From NCBI RefSeq assembly GCF_000971395.1, contig NZ_BBME01000011.1, forward strand, positions 186,001 through 250,000: a DNA stretch of 64,000 nt. The letters run 5' to 3'. The first letter of the stretch is position 1; the number at the start of each line of letters is the position of its first letter. This DNA comes from Demequina iriomotensis (GTDB lineage: Bacteria > Actinomycetota > Actinomycetes > Actinomycetales > Demequinaceae). The notes under the pieces are model-generated. The model saw nothing but the letters and a program-made list of their open reading frames with translations, had not been told where the DNA came from and did no database searches. Of this stretch, positions 43,784 through 52,223 are shown in pieces. Made by a program: the position numbers and the translations under genes.

Positions 43784-46546
43784 TCAGGCCGCGAGGCGGT
43801 AGTGCAGCGGCGTCGGCGGCCGTGTGACCGTCCACGCGAGCGCGCCCGCCGCGACCGGCGCGCCGAGCAGCGTCGCCACGAGCAGAGCCCACGGCGGCGA
43901 GAAGGACACATCGACCCACGACCGGGTGTCGACGGTGACCCACCTGAGGGCCAAGGCGAGGCCGATCGCCCCGGCGACGCCGACGATCAGCGCGCCTTGC
44001 CACGCGGCGACGGCGCGCGACAACCCGGGCGATGCGCCGAGCGAGGCGAGCGTGAAGTCGTCCCGCCGGGCGTCGGTGCGCGCGAGGCCCAGCGCGACCG
44101 CCGTGCACCCCAGGGTGAACAGCGCGACGATGCCGACCGTCGCCCAGGCGACGGCGGGGCTCAGCGCAAGGCTCGCGCCGCCGCTCTCCACCGACGAGTA
44201 GGGGAGCTCCCCGGTCGCCCGTGTGATGGCGCCGTCGAAGGCCGCCTGCTGGGCGGGCGTGATCGGATCGGGCGCATCGACGATGAGCCGCGACGGCACC
44301 ACAGGCCACCCGACCCGTGCAGCGGCTGCGGGCGAGAGGACGACGAGGGTCCCGCCGGCGCGATAGGCGCTCGGCTGGTACGCGGCGTCGAGCACGATGC
44401 GTGACTCCGGCTCGACGCCGAGGTCGGCGTAGATCGCGGCCGAGGGGTCGAACATCCCCACGGTGAGCGTGTCGCCGTCGAGCATCGTCGGTGCGAGCAC
44501 CACGGCACCGCCGCTGTCGAGCGCTGCGCGGGCCTCGCTCGACGGTGTCTCGTGGATGAGGGTCTCCAGCAGGCGGGCGTCGCCGACGGCGGCGGCGCCG
44601 ATCCACGGCCCGACCTCGTGCGCAAGCCCGTCGCAGCGGGGATCGGTGGCGAGCTCGCGTGCCGACATGACTCCGGGCTCCCCCACGAAGTCCGGGCAGA
44701 CGCGTGCGATCGGGACCAGGACGTACGGCACGGTCGCCGACGGATCGGCGAGCTGATCGGCCTGCGCCCAGCCGTCGACGATGGTGACGTCGGCGTCGGG
44801 CAGCGTGGCGCGCACCGCGTCCGCAGCGGGGCGCGCGAGCGGGGCGGGGTCGGCGTCGCTCGTCGTGACCTGGACCAGCGCGTCGCCGATCGGGACGTCG
44901 GGGAGCCACTGTGACTCGACCGCGGCCTGGTCGCGATCGAGCGTCAGGAGAGTGGCGCCTCCGAGCGCGGCGACGAGGGCGACCGCGGCGACCACGGGAA
45001 CCGTCCGCCCGGTGTGGCGTGCGGCGTCGCGCGCGGCGATGCGTGCCGAGACGCCGAGCGCACCCGCGACTCGAGCGATCGCGCGGAAGGCCGGTGCCGT
45101 GAGCAGGGTCGCGCCCGCGAACCCTGCCATCGCGCCGAGCGACGCCAGCCACCAACCGCGGGTGGCGGCGGCGCGCGCCTCCGCGCCCCTGGCGTCGAGG
45201 CCCAGGTTGAGCGTGGTGGCCGCGACCGCGAGCACGGCGATCGCCGCCGCGACCAGGACGGCGCCGACCACGCCGGGCCAGCGCCGGACGCGGGGCGGTC
45301 GTTGACTGCCCCGCAGGACCGCGACCGGGTCGATCCGGGATGCCGACAGGGCCGGGAGGAGCGACGCGGCCGTGCCGGCGAGCGCCCCGTAGCCCACCAC
45401 CGCGAGCGTGTGCCACCAGATGACGTGATAGCCCCACACGGTGGCCGGGTCGGTCGCCCCGTCCCAGTGCCGAAGGAAGGCCACCCACGACACGCCGAGC
45501 ACGACCCCGAGCGTGGCGCCGGCCGCGCCTCCCGCGAGCCCCAGCCAGAACCCGCGTGCGGCGCCCATGGCTACGAGGCTGCCGCGCGTGGCGCCCGTCA
45601 CCGCGACCAGCGCGCGTTCGCGCAGCTGGGCCCGGAACGTCACCGCGAATCCCGCACCGGCGAGCAGCATGACCGCGAGCACGCCGACCGCGCCGGTGGC
45701 GATCAGCGCGGCGCCGGCCGAGTCCTGCTCGCCGGCCGGGACGGCCAGGCCCGAGGCCAGGATCTCGGCGCGCGACTCCACCACCAGGCCCGTGTCGTTG
45801 AGCCCACGGACGGTATCCCAGCCCACGGGCGACCCGACCAGGTACCACGCGTGCGTGGCCGAGGACGGGTCGACGCCCGTGGCGCCGAGTGGGGCGAAGA
45901 CGGCTTCCGCGGCGTCGCTCCCGCGCCACCGCATCGTGCCCACGACGGTCACGGTCCGGGCGGAATCGGTGACGGTGATCGCGTCGCCCGTCGCAAGATC
46001 GAGCGTCTCCGCGAGCCCCGGCGACACCATGGCCTCGGACGCCGTCGTCGGCGCGCGCCCGGAGAGCACCTCGTAGGGACCCGCGAGCGCGTCGGCCCAC
46101 GGCTCGCCCTCGACGACGGTCGCGCGGGCCAACGATCCGCCGGCCTCCACGACGACGGGTCCGGCGGTGCTGACACGGAGGTACGGCGCGCCGTCGGGGA
46201 GGGCGGCCTCGACATCGGCGGGTCCGAGCAGGTCGAGCCCCTCGGCCATGCCGTCGCCCTCGAGGGTCTCGGGGGAGTAGTCCCACGACCACGGATCGTC
46301 AGGCGACTGGATGATGGGTGCGCCGGTGGTGTCGCCGACCGATACCCGTGCCTCGGTGCGGCCCAGCTCGGCCGCGAGACGTTCCTCGACGGTCGGCGTC
46401 TGGCTGGCCAGCGCGATCGACACCAGCATGACCGCCGCCGAGGGCAGCGCCACCAGGGACGCGACCAGAGCGCCGCTGCGCGGGTCGGCACGAAGCTCGC
46501 GCCGGACCAAGCCGAGCGCGGCGCGACCACGCCGGAGCGCCCTCAC
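43784..46546 (-). CDS. ABC transporter permease, MacB/FtsX type (large)
   Basis: 920 residues. One N-terminal helix (about 26-48) precedes a large extracytoplasmic domain, then a three-helix FtsX core (about 280-420), helices near 445-510, a second large extracytoplasmic domain and a final FtsX-like three-helix core at about 790-905. The layout is that of DUF-type lipoprotein/antimicrobial-peptide exporters partnered by a MacB-like ATPase. GTG start overlaps the ATPase stop (GTGA). Substrate unknown; antibiotic or peptide export is usual for the family. Confidence 0.88.
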   Translation of the reverse strand: MRALRRGRAALGLVRRELRADPRSGALVASLVALPSAAVMLVSIALASQTPTVEERLAAELGRTEARVSVGDTTGAPIIQSPDDPWSWDYSPETLEGDGMAEGLDLLGPADVEAALPDGAPYLRVSTAGPVVVEAGGSLARATVVEGEPWADALAGPYEVLSGRAPTTASEAMVSPGLAETLDLATGDAITVTDSARTVTVVGTMRWRGSDAAEAVFAPLGATGVDPSSATHAWYLVGSPVGWDTVRGLNDTGLVVESRAEILASGLAVPAGEQDSAGAALIATGAVGVLAVMLLAGAGFAVTFRAQLRERALVAVTGATRGSLVAMGAARGFWLGLAGGAAGATLGVVLGVSWVAFLRHWDGATDPATVWGYHVIWWHTLAVVGYGALAGTAASLLPALSASRIDPVAVLRGSQRPPRVRRWPGVVGAVLVAAAIAVLAVAATTLNLGLDARGAEARAAATRGWWLASLGAMAGFAGATLLTAPAFRAIARVAGALGVSARIAARDAARHTGRTVPVVAAVALVAALGGATLLTLDRDQAAVESQWLPDVPIGDALVQVTTSDADPAPLARPAADAVRATLPDADVTIVDGWAQADQLADPSATVPYVLVPIARVCPDFVGEPGVMSARELATDPRCDGLAHEVGPWIGAAAVGDARLLETLIHETPSSEARAALDSGGAVVLAPTMLDGDTLTVGMFDPSAAIYADLGVEPESRIVLDAAYQPSAYRAGGTLVVLSPAAAARVGWPVVPSRLIVDAPDPITPAQQAAFDGAITRATGELPYSSVESGGASLALSPAVAWATVGIVALFTLGCTAVALGLARTDARRDDFTLASLGASPGLSRAVAAWQGALIVGVAGAIGLALALRWVTVDTRSWVDVSFSPPWALLVATLLGAPVAAGALAWTVTRPPTPLHYRLAA

Positions 46547-47280
46547 TGGACCCCTCCAGAGAGGAGAGACTCGGGTCGGGCGGCGCGGGTCTCGTCGACG
46601 ATGCGGCCGTCGCCCAGGTACACGATGCGGTCGGCCCAGGCCGCGTGGCGCGCGTCGTGGGTGACGAGCACCACCGCGGCGCCCTCGTCCGCACGCTCCC
46701 TGAGCGCCTCCAGCACGTGCTCGCCGGTGACGGAGTCGAGCGCACCGGTCGGTTCGTCGGCGAGGAGAAGCCGACGCTCGCCGACGATCGCGCGCGCGAT
46801 CGCGACACGCTGGCGCTGGCCGCCCGACAGCTCGTCGGGGAAGGACCGGGCGCGCTCGCGCATGCCGAGCGTCGCGAGTGCGCGGCGTGCCTCGGACCTC
46901 GCGGTGGCGGTCGAGGCGCCTCCGAGATCGAGGGGGAGCGCCACGTTCTCCAGCGCGGTGAGCGAGGGCAGGAGGTTGAAGTCCTGGAACACGAAGCCGA
47001 TCACCTCGCGGCGCACGGCCGCGAGGCGGCGCGTGCTCAGCGTCGCCAAGGGCCTGCCGGCGACCTCGACCTCGCCCGAGGTCGGCGCGAGCAGGCCGCC
47101 TGCGATCGCGAGCAGCGTCGACTTGCCCGAGCCCGAGGTGCCCATGACCGCGACCATCTCGCCCCCGTGGACGTCGAGCGACGCGCCCGTGAGAGCGGCG
47201 ACCGCCGCCTCGCCCGCGCCGTACGTCTTGGCGACGTCGCGCAGGCGGAGGACCGGTGAGGCGTCGGGCGCGGCGGTCAT
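46543..47280 (-). CDS. ABC transporter ATP-binding protein (MacB/LolD-like)
   Basis: 245 residues. Walker A GTSGSGKST (about 47-55), Q-loop VFQDFNLLPSLTALENV, signature LSGGQRQR, Walker B LLLADEPTGALDS and H-loop LVTHD are all intact. It powers the FtsX-type permease. Overlaps the PadR gene by four bases at the start (ATG 47278-47280, PadR stop 47277) and the permease gene at the end, so PadR-ATPase-permease is one operon. Confidence 0.95.
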   Translation of the reverse strand: MTAAPDASPVLRLRDVAKTYGAGEAAVAALTGASLDVHGGEMVAVMGTSGSGKSTLLAIAGGLLAPTSGEVEVAGRPLATLSTRRLAAVRREVIGFVFQDFNLLPSLTALENVALPLDLGGASTATARSEARRALATLGMRERARSFPDELSGGQRQRVAIARAIVGERRLLLADEPTGALDSVTGEHVLEALRERADEGAAVVLVTHDARHAAWADRIVYLGDGRIVDETRAARPESLLSGGVQ

Positions 47281-47852
47281 CGCGCGGCCTCCGCCTCTGA
47301 CGCGGCGACCGAGCGGCGGGGTGCTGCCGCGGGGAGCCCCGCCTTGCTGCGCGTCAGCGAAAGCCGCTGCTCGGTGTGATCGAGCCACCGGATCTCCGCC
47401 TCGGCGCGGAAGATCAGCGCGTCCGCGACCAGGTCCCACGCGGCGTCGGTGCTCGCCCGCTTGGTGCGGTTGAGCTCCTGGAGCGATGTCATGACCGCGC
47501 GCCTCTGCTCGTGGATGACGGCGCCTGCGTCGACCCCGGGAGAGGTGACGGCGAGCGCGATCTTGAGCGCCACATCGTCCCGGCCCACGTTGGCGACCGG
47601 GACGGGTGTCGCCCACCACGCGCCCACCTCGGCGCGTCCGGCCTCCGTGAGCGCGTAGCGGACCTGGCGCTCGTCGCCTGCCGCGGCGCGCAGCACCAGC
47701 CCGTCGCGCTCGAGCCGCTCGAGGGTGCTGTACACCTGTCCCACGTTGAGCGGCCAGACGCCGCCGGTGCGCTGCTCGAACTCGGCGCGGAGCTCGTATC
47801 CGTAACGGTCACCGTCGCCGAGCAGGACCAGGAGCGAATGCTTGACCGACAT
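47277..47852 (-). CDS. PadR-family transcriptional regulator
   Basis: 191 residues. The winged helix has the PadR signature HSLLVLLGDGDRYGYELRAEF then VGQVYSTLERLERDGLV (about 37-53); a C-terminal PadR-C helical domain follows. Start: GTG 47855 and ATG 47852 are adjacent; AAGGGGG spacing favours ATG 47852. It leads the ABC transporter operon and two operators precede it, so it probably represses its own operon in the absence of inducer. Confidence 0.92.
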   Translation of the reverse strand: MSVKHSLLVLLGDGDRYGYELRAEFEQRTGGVWPLNVGQVYSTLERLERDGLVLRAAAGDERQVRYALTEAGRAEVGAWWATPVPVANVGRDDVALKIALAVTSPGVDAGAVIHEQRRAVMTSLQELNRTKRASTDAAWDLVADALIFRAEAEIRWLDHTEQRLSLTRSKAGLPAAAPRRSVAASEAEAAR

Positions 47853-47863
47853 CACTTCCCCCT

Positions 47864-47906
47864 TGCATATCCGGTATGCATGAGGCGACTGTATACCGGG
47901 TATTCA
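47864..47906. promoter_or_regulatory. Two tandem PadR operators
   Basis: TGCATATCCGGTATGCA (47864-47880) and TGTATACCGGGTATTCA (47890-47906) share the dyad TGnATAnCCGGnTATnCA with the second slightly degenerate. They are 26 bases apart. The first starts 12 bases before the PadR start codon. Confidence 0.75.
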
Positions 47907-47948
47907 CCGAAGGGTGGGAGGCGGTGGCGTGTCGCGCGGAGGACAGGG

Positions 47949-50588
47949 TCAGACCCTCACAGTCTGCCTGCACCGGGGGAACGTGCTGCAGCCGAGGAAC
48001 TCGCCGTGCGGGCCGGAGCGCGCCACGAGCGTGCCCTCGCCGCAGCCGGGGCATGCACGGACCTCGCCGATCGGGGTGCCGTCCGCGTCCACCACCTCGA
48101 CGTCCGGGTCGTCGATCAGCTCGAGGATGAAGGGCGACTCGCGGCCCGCGACCGTGACCAGCGTTACCGTCCGGCGCGCGCGGGTGAGCGCGACGTAGAG
48201 CAGGCGGCGCTCCTCGGAGTGACGGAAGCCGTCGTCGTCCGACATCGCGAGCGTGAGCACGGGATCGTCCTCGATCGTGCTGGGGAAGCCGTACCGCCCG
48301 CTTGTGACGTTCGGCAGCACGATGTGGTCGGCCTCGAGGCCCTTCGACCGGTGCACGGTGCGGAACCGCACGTCGAGGCCGTCGATGCGCGCGGCGGGCA
48401 TGAGGTTCTTGTCGAAGCCGTACCGCCCGAGCACGTCGACCGTGCCGCTCGACGATGCCGCGAGGCGCCTCAGGTGCGCCTCGACGGCGCCCGCCACCGC
48501 ATCGTGCCTCCCGACGCGGACGATGCGCACGGGCGCGCCGCCGGGACCGCGCGAGGCGTGCACGGCCTTGGTGACCTGGGCGGGGTTGCGGGAGACGAAG
48601 CGGCCCGCGACGTCGGCGGTGGTCTGCGTGGTGCGGAACGTGGTCTGGAGGCGGCGGGTGAGCGCCGGGCCGAAGTACGCGCCGAACCCGGTCATCAGCG
48701 AGAGGTCGGCGCCGGCGAAGCGGTTGATGGCCTGCCAGTCGTCGCCGACCGCGAGCAGGTGCTTGCCCTGCCCGGCGAGCAGCGCCTTCGTGAGCCGCGC
48801 GCGGGCGCGCGAGGTGTCCTGGAACTCGTCGACCATGACGAGGTCCCAGCGGGCGAGGCCCGGATCTCGCTCGACCAGCTCCGCCGCGCGCAGCAGCATG
48901 TCGTCGAAGTCGACCGTGCGGGTCGCGTCGAGCTCGCCCTGCCATGCCTCGTGGATCCGCCAGTAGAGGTCCACGAACAGGCGGGTGCGCGCCGTGTCCC
49001 ATTCAGGATGCGCGGCCACGCGTTCCCGGAGGCTCTCGCGGGTGAGCGACCCGGACTTGATGTGCGACATGAACGTGCGCATGAGCCGGGCGAGGCGCTC
49101 GTGCTCGAGCGGCTCGGCGCCGGGCAGCGTCCGGTCGGGGTTCCAGTCAAGGGTGAGCCCATGACCCTCGAGGTCGACCGCGAGGGCCTCGAAGCCGCTG
49201 TGGTCGATGATCGAGTGCCACTCGGTCTCGACCAGCGAGGTGCCGTGGGTCGCATGGACCTTGCGCTTCCAGGTCATCGCGTCCCGGTAGCCGCGGAAGT
49301 CCTCGACCACGCTGCCGTCCGCGCGCACGGCCCAGTGCTCGTGCCACGCGTCGACGGCGGGGTAGTAGAAGTCGGGGCGGTACTGGCCGTGGGTCGCGTC
49401 GGCGACGTCGTGCGCGTAGGGCTGCTCGTAGCGGTAGTCGACGCCGTGGAGGAACAGCCAGTCGGCGACCAGGCGCTCGCCCTCGCTGCGTACCGTCTCG
49501 CCGCGGTAGGTCTCGAAGCCGCTCACCTTGGTCGCGGGGTCGTAGGAGTCCGGCTCGCCGCCGTCGGCCGTCGCCGACACCTTCCCGTAGAGCAGGCGGA
49601 ACAGGTCCCACTTGAAGCGGAAGTCGAGATCCTGGTCGCGCAGCCGATCGACGATCTCCTGCACCTTCTCGACGTCGCGGCCGCCCTCGACCCACGGCGC
49701 GATGCGCGGCTTCCTGCCCGTCGCCTCGCCGATGAGCGCGAGGCCGAACGAGTGGAAGGTCGCGATCCTGAGCCCGTCCCTCGGGAGCCCCAGGGCGCCC
49801 AGCCGGGTCTCGACCCGCTCCTGCAGCTCCTTGGCCGCGTCGGCGTTGAACGCGAGCATGAGGATCCGGTCGGGACGCACGAAGCCGCGCCGGATGGCGT
49901 AGGCCGCGCGCGCGACCATCACCGACGTCTTGCCCGAGCCGGCGGCGGCGATGACCCGCACGCGGTTGTCGTGGGAGATCACGGCGCGGGCCTGCTCCTC
50001 GGAGAGAGGTGAACGTTCGACACGGTCGAAGAACGGCCGGCCTACCGTGAGCTCCCGGCGCAGGATCTCGTCGTTGGCGGCGCTCACGCGCGCCAGGTGG
50101 TCCTGGGCGAGGAAGGAGAGCGCCTTGCGCTCGGCCGGGGACAGGTGCGCGTCGAGATCCTCCCGCTGGGCGGCGGAGAGCTGCGCGAGCACGTCGTCGT
50201 GCCGGGGGAGTTCCGCGAGGATCGTCGCGGCGTCGTCGTGCGCGATCCACCGCTGCTTGCGCACGCGCGTCTCGAGGAGGCGCTCGAAGTACCCCTCGCG
50301 CTCGGCGGCGACCAGGAGGGCGTCGCGCAGCGTGGCGCGGGTGACGATGCGCGCGACCGCGGTGGCGACGGCGCCGGCGTCGCGGAGACGCAGGCCGGCG
50401 AGGCGGGTGCGCGGCGCATCGTCCCCCGCCTCGATCACGAGGCAGCGGCCGGTCCACCACCAGGCGACCCGGATCCGCGATGCGGCAGGGCCCTCGAAGC
50501 GGGTCGTGGCGCCGTCGGCGGTGAGCGTGAGGCCGCCGCCCTCGCGCGTGAGCGTCCACCCGGAGCGGCCGGTCCACGTCTGAGGCAT
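47949..50588 (-). CDS. UvrD-family DNA helicase with embedded nuclease-like segment and C-terminal zinc ribbon
   Basis: 879 residues. Walker A AAAGSGKT at about 213-220, DEFQD (motif II) near 587, VGDDWQAIN (motif III) and later VALTRARRTVTLV near 820 (motif VI). Between the helicase motifs, at about 365-445, is a segment SEGERLVADWLFLHG, YRPDFYYP and TSLVETEW, resembling a PD-(D/E)xK nuclease core (E, PD, E-x-E). The end (about 846-875) has Cys-x2-Cys and Cys-x6-Cys as in topoisomerase zinc ribbons. The layout resembles helicase IV/HelD. ATG at 50588; GAGGATAGG-like sequence upstream. Probably in DNA repair or recombination; a defence role is only a possibility. Confidence 0.8.
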   Translation of the reverse strand: MPQTWTGRSGWTLTREGGGLTLTADGATTRFEGPAASRIRVAWWWTGRCLVIEAGDDAPRTRLAGLRLRDAGAVATAVARIVTRATLRDALLVAAEREGYFERLLETRVRKQRWIAHDDAATILAELPRHDDVLAQLSAAQREDLDAHLSPAERKALSFLAQDHLARVSAANDEILRRELTVGRPFFDRVERSPLSEEQARAVISHDNRVRVIAAAGSGKTSVMVARAAYAIRRGFVRPDRILMLAFNADAAKELQERVETRLGALGLPRDGLRIATFHSFGLALIGEATGRKPRIAPWVEGGRDVEKVQEIVDRLRDQDLDFRFKWDLFRLLYGKVSATADGGEPDSYDPATKVSGFETYRGETVRSEGERLVADWLFLHGVDYRYEQPYAHDVADATHGQYRPDFYYPAVDAWHEHWAVRADGSVVEDFRGYRDAMTWKRKVHATHGTSLVETEWHSIIDHSGFEALAVDLEGHGLTLDWNPDRTLPGAEPLEHERLARLMRTFMSHIKSGSLTRESLRERVAAHPEWDTARTRLFVDLYWRIHEAWQGELDATRTVDFDDMLLRAAELVERDPGLARWDLVMVDEFQDTSRARARLTKALLAGQGKHLLAVGDDWQAINRFAGADLSLMTGFGAYFGPALTRRLQTTFRTTQTTADVAGRFVSRNPAQVTKAVHASRGPGGAPVRIVRVGRHDAVAGAVEAHLRRLAASSSGTVDVLGRYGFDKNLMPAARIDGLDVRFRTVHRSKGLEADHIVLPNVTSGRYGFPSTIEDDPVLTLAMSDDDGFRHSEERRLLYVALTRARRTVTLVTVAGRESPFILELIDDPDVEVVDADGTPIGEVRACPGCGEGTLVARSGPHGEFLGCSTFPRCRQTVRV

Positions 50589-50685
50589 CCGCCTATCCTG
50601 CCGCATGCCTTGAGCCGTACCTCGCCATCGCACCCACCTGGGACTTCTCCCATGGGCGCTCCCAAAATGGCGGCGCGTGCCGTGC

Positions 50686-51945
50686 TCAGTCGGTGAGTCC
50701 TGGCGCTTGCTGAGCAGGGAGGTGAACCATGGCCTCGGCAATGCGAGCGAGCGCAGCTTCCCTTGTGGTCTGGTCCGATATTGATGCGGCGACGATGTTG
50801 GCAAAGTTACCGTGGTGGGTGGCAGCTAGCTGGTGGAAGAGGTCGACCGAAGACTTGACCGTGTCGGAGAACATTCGGATAAAGATGACAGCGACGAAGT
50901 TGGTGAGTAGACCCCCGACGAGACCGACGACCGCGACGATCACGCGTTGTTGGTCCTCTGCGTCTTTGAGCGGTACAGCTACCGCGTAGAGCGCAATCCC
51001 CGCGATCGCAAGCCCCGCAACCACGCACAGCGCTCCAAGGGTGTACACCCATGCGCGTTGGCGAAGGGTTTGATCGTGGTAGCGCTTCAGTTCGACCGTG
51101 CTCACGCGGTACTGACTCTGTGCACGAAGATACTCGTGATCGGTGGCCGCGTTCGTCGTGCGCTGGAGATCTTGCTGAGCTTCGACCTCCCGGAGTTCAT
51201 CGCGTGCATCGACATACTCGGAGTGCGCGCCAATAAAGATCGGAACACCGAGCATGGCTGCGTATGCGATGAGAAGCAGCAAAGTGCCCAAGACTGAATC
51301 GAGTTTGCCAGTTGCGTACATGAACAAAGGAATCGCGAGAAGTGCCACGACGCTTACGGCGACCAGCACATAGTTACGTGTCCGGCGCGAGTCCTTCATC
51401 GCCATTCGTAAGTCGCGGCCACGAGCTTCGCTCGTGGCATCGACCACCCGCAGTCCGGCGGCCGCACGCCAACGAACCTGCGCCCCCGCGATCCCGCTGC
51501 CGAATCGCTTGTTGGCTTCCCGCCGGAGCGATTCGCAGGCGGCATCGGCGCCGATGCGCCATTGATGGGGCGCGCGATGCAGCTTGCTGCCGGACTTCAT
51601 TGGATTGGTAAATCCACGGCGCCGAGTGTCTGCCTTGTCAAACACGACGAGATCGACGTACCTGCCTGAGACCTCGCCGAATGGGCTCGCACAGGTAATG
51701 AACTCGTCGGTATGCCAGTTCGCCGGGGTGACCTCGATGTTGGATGCGAGCGCCTCTTTGAACGCGTTGCGCGTGTGTTTGACGAGTTTCTTCTGCGTGT
51801 CTTCGTTTGGTGGCCACTCGTCCTTCTGCGTCACTGGGACATGGAGCCGGACATCCACGATGTGCCCGACGGACTCGACGATCGAGGCGTTGGCCAACTG
51901 CGCCTCGCCGGAGTCATACCCAACAAATAGATCGACCGCAGGCAC
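50686..51945 (-). CDS. Membrane protein with TRADD-N-associated-like C-terminal part, possible conflict-system protein
   Basis: 419 residues. An unrecognised soluble N-terminal region (1-185) begins VPAVDLFVGYDSGEAQLANA. Then helices at about 191-211 and 215-240, a charged coiled-coil-like stretch (241-296), and two more helices at about 297-325 and 333-357. The end reads FIRMFSDTVKSSVDLFHQL, like the CyanoTRADDas/TRADD-N-associated membrane domain. The assignment rests on resemblance I recall, not a search. Its sequence is visibly poorer in GC, with codons such as aat, aaa and att used more than elsewhere. GTG start follows AAGGGGG. No recognised partner. Confidence 0.5.
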   Translation of the reverse strand: MPAVDLFVGYDSGEAQLANASIVESVGHIVDVRLHVPVTQKDEWPPNEDTQKKLVKHTRNAFKEALASNIEVTPANWHTDEFITCASPFGEVSGRYVDLVVFDKADTRRRGFTNPMKSGSKLHRAPHQWRIGADAACESLRREANKRFGSGIAGAQVRWRAAAGLRVVDATSEARGRDLRMAMKDSRRTRNYVLVAVSVVALLAIPLFMYATGKLDSVLGTLLLLIAYAAMLGVPIFIGAHSEYVDARDELREVEAQQDLQRTTNAATDHEYLRAQSQYRVSTVELKRYHDQTLRQRAWVYTLGALCVVAGLAIAGIALYAVAVPLKDAEDQQRVIVAVVGLVGGLLTNFVAVIFIRMFSDTVKSSVDLFHQLAATHHGNFANIVAASISDQTTREAALARIAEAMVHLPAQQAPGLTD

Positions 51946-52223
51946 CGAGGACCCCCTTCGACGACCCTCAGCGGCGTTGGTACTTCGGATACTAGCGTGG
52001 CACCGGTATGCGGGCACCTCGTGATGCGGCGCAGCGCCACCACTGTGGCAAGGCCAGCAACTTGCTCTTGGAAATACCTTGCGCACGTTGACGGCGTCGC
52101 GCCCGGACGAGGCCATGCCCTAGTCTTGGGCGACCCGATCGGCGACAGCCGCGGCACCCCGCCTCAACGTGGACAGCGGGGGCGGCTCGCGATCGGTGTC
52201 AGACCGAAGGGATCCCCGCCTCC

